Shown here: piece by piece, positions 63,514 to 64,000 of the stretch | How positions within the stretch are numbered: position 1 is the first letter of the stretch | Layout of the letters: the number at the start of each line of letters is the position of its first letter | NCBI RefSeq assembly: GCF_015356115.1 | Contig: NZ_CP063056.1 | Location: 1,178,001-1,242,000, forward strand | Direction: 5' to 3' | Origin: Rodentibacter haemolyticus | GTDB taxonomy: Bacteria; Pseudomonadota; Gammaproteobacteria; Enterobacterales; Pasteurellaceae | DNA length: 64,000 bases | Translations under genes and position numbers: made by a program | Notes under the pieces: model-generated | Seen by the model: the letters and a program-made list of their open reading frames with translations, nothing else | Told to the model about the DNA's origin: nothing | The model's database searches: none

Positions 63514-64000
63514 TCCGTTTCCTTATTTATCTGTATTTTTTCCCGTTTCATTTCAGCCAATACCGCCGCTAATTGAGCGCCGAATAACACCACCGTCCAA
63601 CTGAGTTGAATCCATAACAACATAATCGGCAAGGTTGCCATTGCACCATAAATAAGTTGGTAAGACGGAAAAGTCGTGATATACCACGTAAAAGCCTGTT
63701 TTCCTAAAGTAAAAAATACCGCAGCAATCAATGCACCGGCGGCTGAATGTTTAATGCTCACTTTTTTATTCGGCACGACCGTATAAACCAAAGTGAAAAT
63801 AAACCAAGTTGAAAGGAAAGGGACAAAACTCAGCAGTTTTAATCCGAAAGAAAGCGTCTCCGACTGCTCAAACATTGTTTTTACATAAGCGCTTGCCGCA
63901 ATACTTGTACCGATAAGAACAGGCCCAAGCGTTAAAATCAGCCAGTAAATCGCAAAAGAAGTAAAAATCGGGCGAACTCCGGTGTCCTGCCAAATACCGT
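63510..64000 (-). CDS. yihY: YihY/UPF0761 membrane protein, 5' end cut
   Basis: The C-terminal 163 residues of a BrkB/YihY-type membrane protein; the frame runs to the window edge in GIWQDTGVRPIFTSFAIYW, so the start lies beyond. The visible part has four hydrophobic helices and the family segment TTFPSYQLIYGAMATLPIMLLW. An internal Met at 63875 is not the true start. The family was once thought to be RNase BN, which has been withdrawn; its function is unclear. It overlaps dtd by four bases. Confidence 0.92.
   Translation of the reverse strand, partial: GIWQDTGVRPIFTSFAIYWLILTLGPVLIGTSIAASAYVKTMFEQSETLSFGLKLLSFVPFLSTWFIFTLVYTVVPNKKVSIKHSAAGALIAAVFFTLGKQAFTWYITTFPSYQLIYGAMATLPIMLLWIQLSWTVVLFGAQLAAVLAEMKREKIQINKETE

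Overview
The window looks like a chromosome segment of a Pasteurellaceae bacterium. More than 40 copies of the Haemophilus-type DNA uptake signal sequence (USS, AAGTGCGGT or its complement) are scattered through it. Gene content and order match that family: yigZ-trkH-hemG, selAB-selC, a peroxiredoxin-glutaredoxin fusion divergent from oxyR, lipoprotein e(P4), hemCDXY, and tufB behind four tRNAs. I cannot fix the species. A 23S rRNA intervening sequence in helix 25 fits Haemophilus, Aggregatibacter and relatives. No prophage, insertion sequence with a transposase, or CRISPR array is visible.

Layout. 1-4.8 kb: most of an rRNA operon on the minus strand (16S, tRNA-Glu, 23S cut by the window edge), with its promoter and processing signals. 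4.8-12.5 kb: hemG, trkH, yigZ, tusA, an RsiV-like lipoprotein, and the selenocysteine set selB, selA and tRNA-Sec. 12.5-20.1 kb: an RclC-like membrane protein, a PepSY protein with a two-component system, and the sodium-pumping oxaloacetate decarboxylase oadGAB. 20.2-35.2 kb: a large hexuronate and glucuronide locus. 35.3-49 kb: two PTS permeases (MalX-like and NagE), acetate transporter, adhE, brnQ, the peroxiredoxin/oxyR/fabR group, a TSUP exporter and e(P4). 49-56.7 kb: ftsB-ispD-ispF, a large methyltransferase, and hemCDXY. 56.9-64 kb: tuf and its tRNAs, coaA, two small family-specific lipoproteins, an unknown acidic protein, citC, dtd and the cut yihY.

The most interesting region is 20.2-35.2 kb. 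Ten tightly spaced minus-strand genes appear to form one operon: two TRAP transporter membrane subunits, a HAD phosphatase, a GH3 glycosidase, a GPH-family glycoside symporter, a GH2 beta-glucuronidase, glucuronate isomerase, KDG kinase, an SDR-type mannonate oxidoreductase and KDPG aldolase. The TRAP binding protein, the regulator UxuR and mannonate dehydratase are divergent. Two UxuR-type operators and two CRP-type sites lie between the two arms. Together this predicts uptake and splitting of glucuronide sugars, followed by conversion of glucuronate to pyruvate and glyceraldehyde 3-phosphate. The GH3 enzyme and the nearby NagE suggest that glucuronate-HexNAc disaccharides from host glycosaminoglycans are one possible food. 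The locus has very few USS compared with its surroundings.

Two families of short palindromic repeats are present. Family A has six copies of about 90-175 bp with TATTATGTAGC-type ends, mostly between convergent genes and often next to a USS. Family B has two copies of about 100 bp, each ending exactly 23 nt before a start codon (selA and uxuA).
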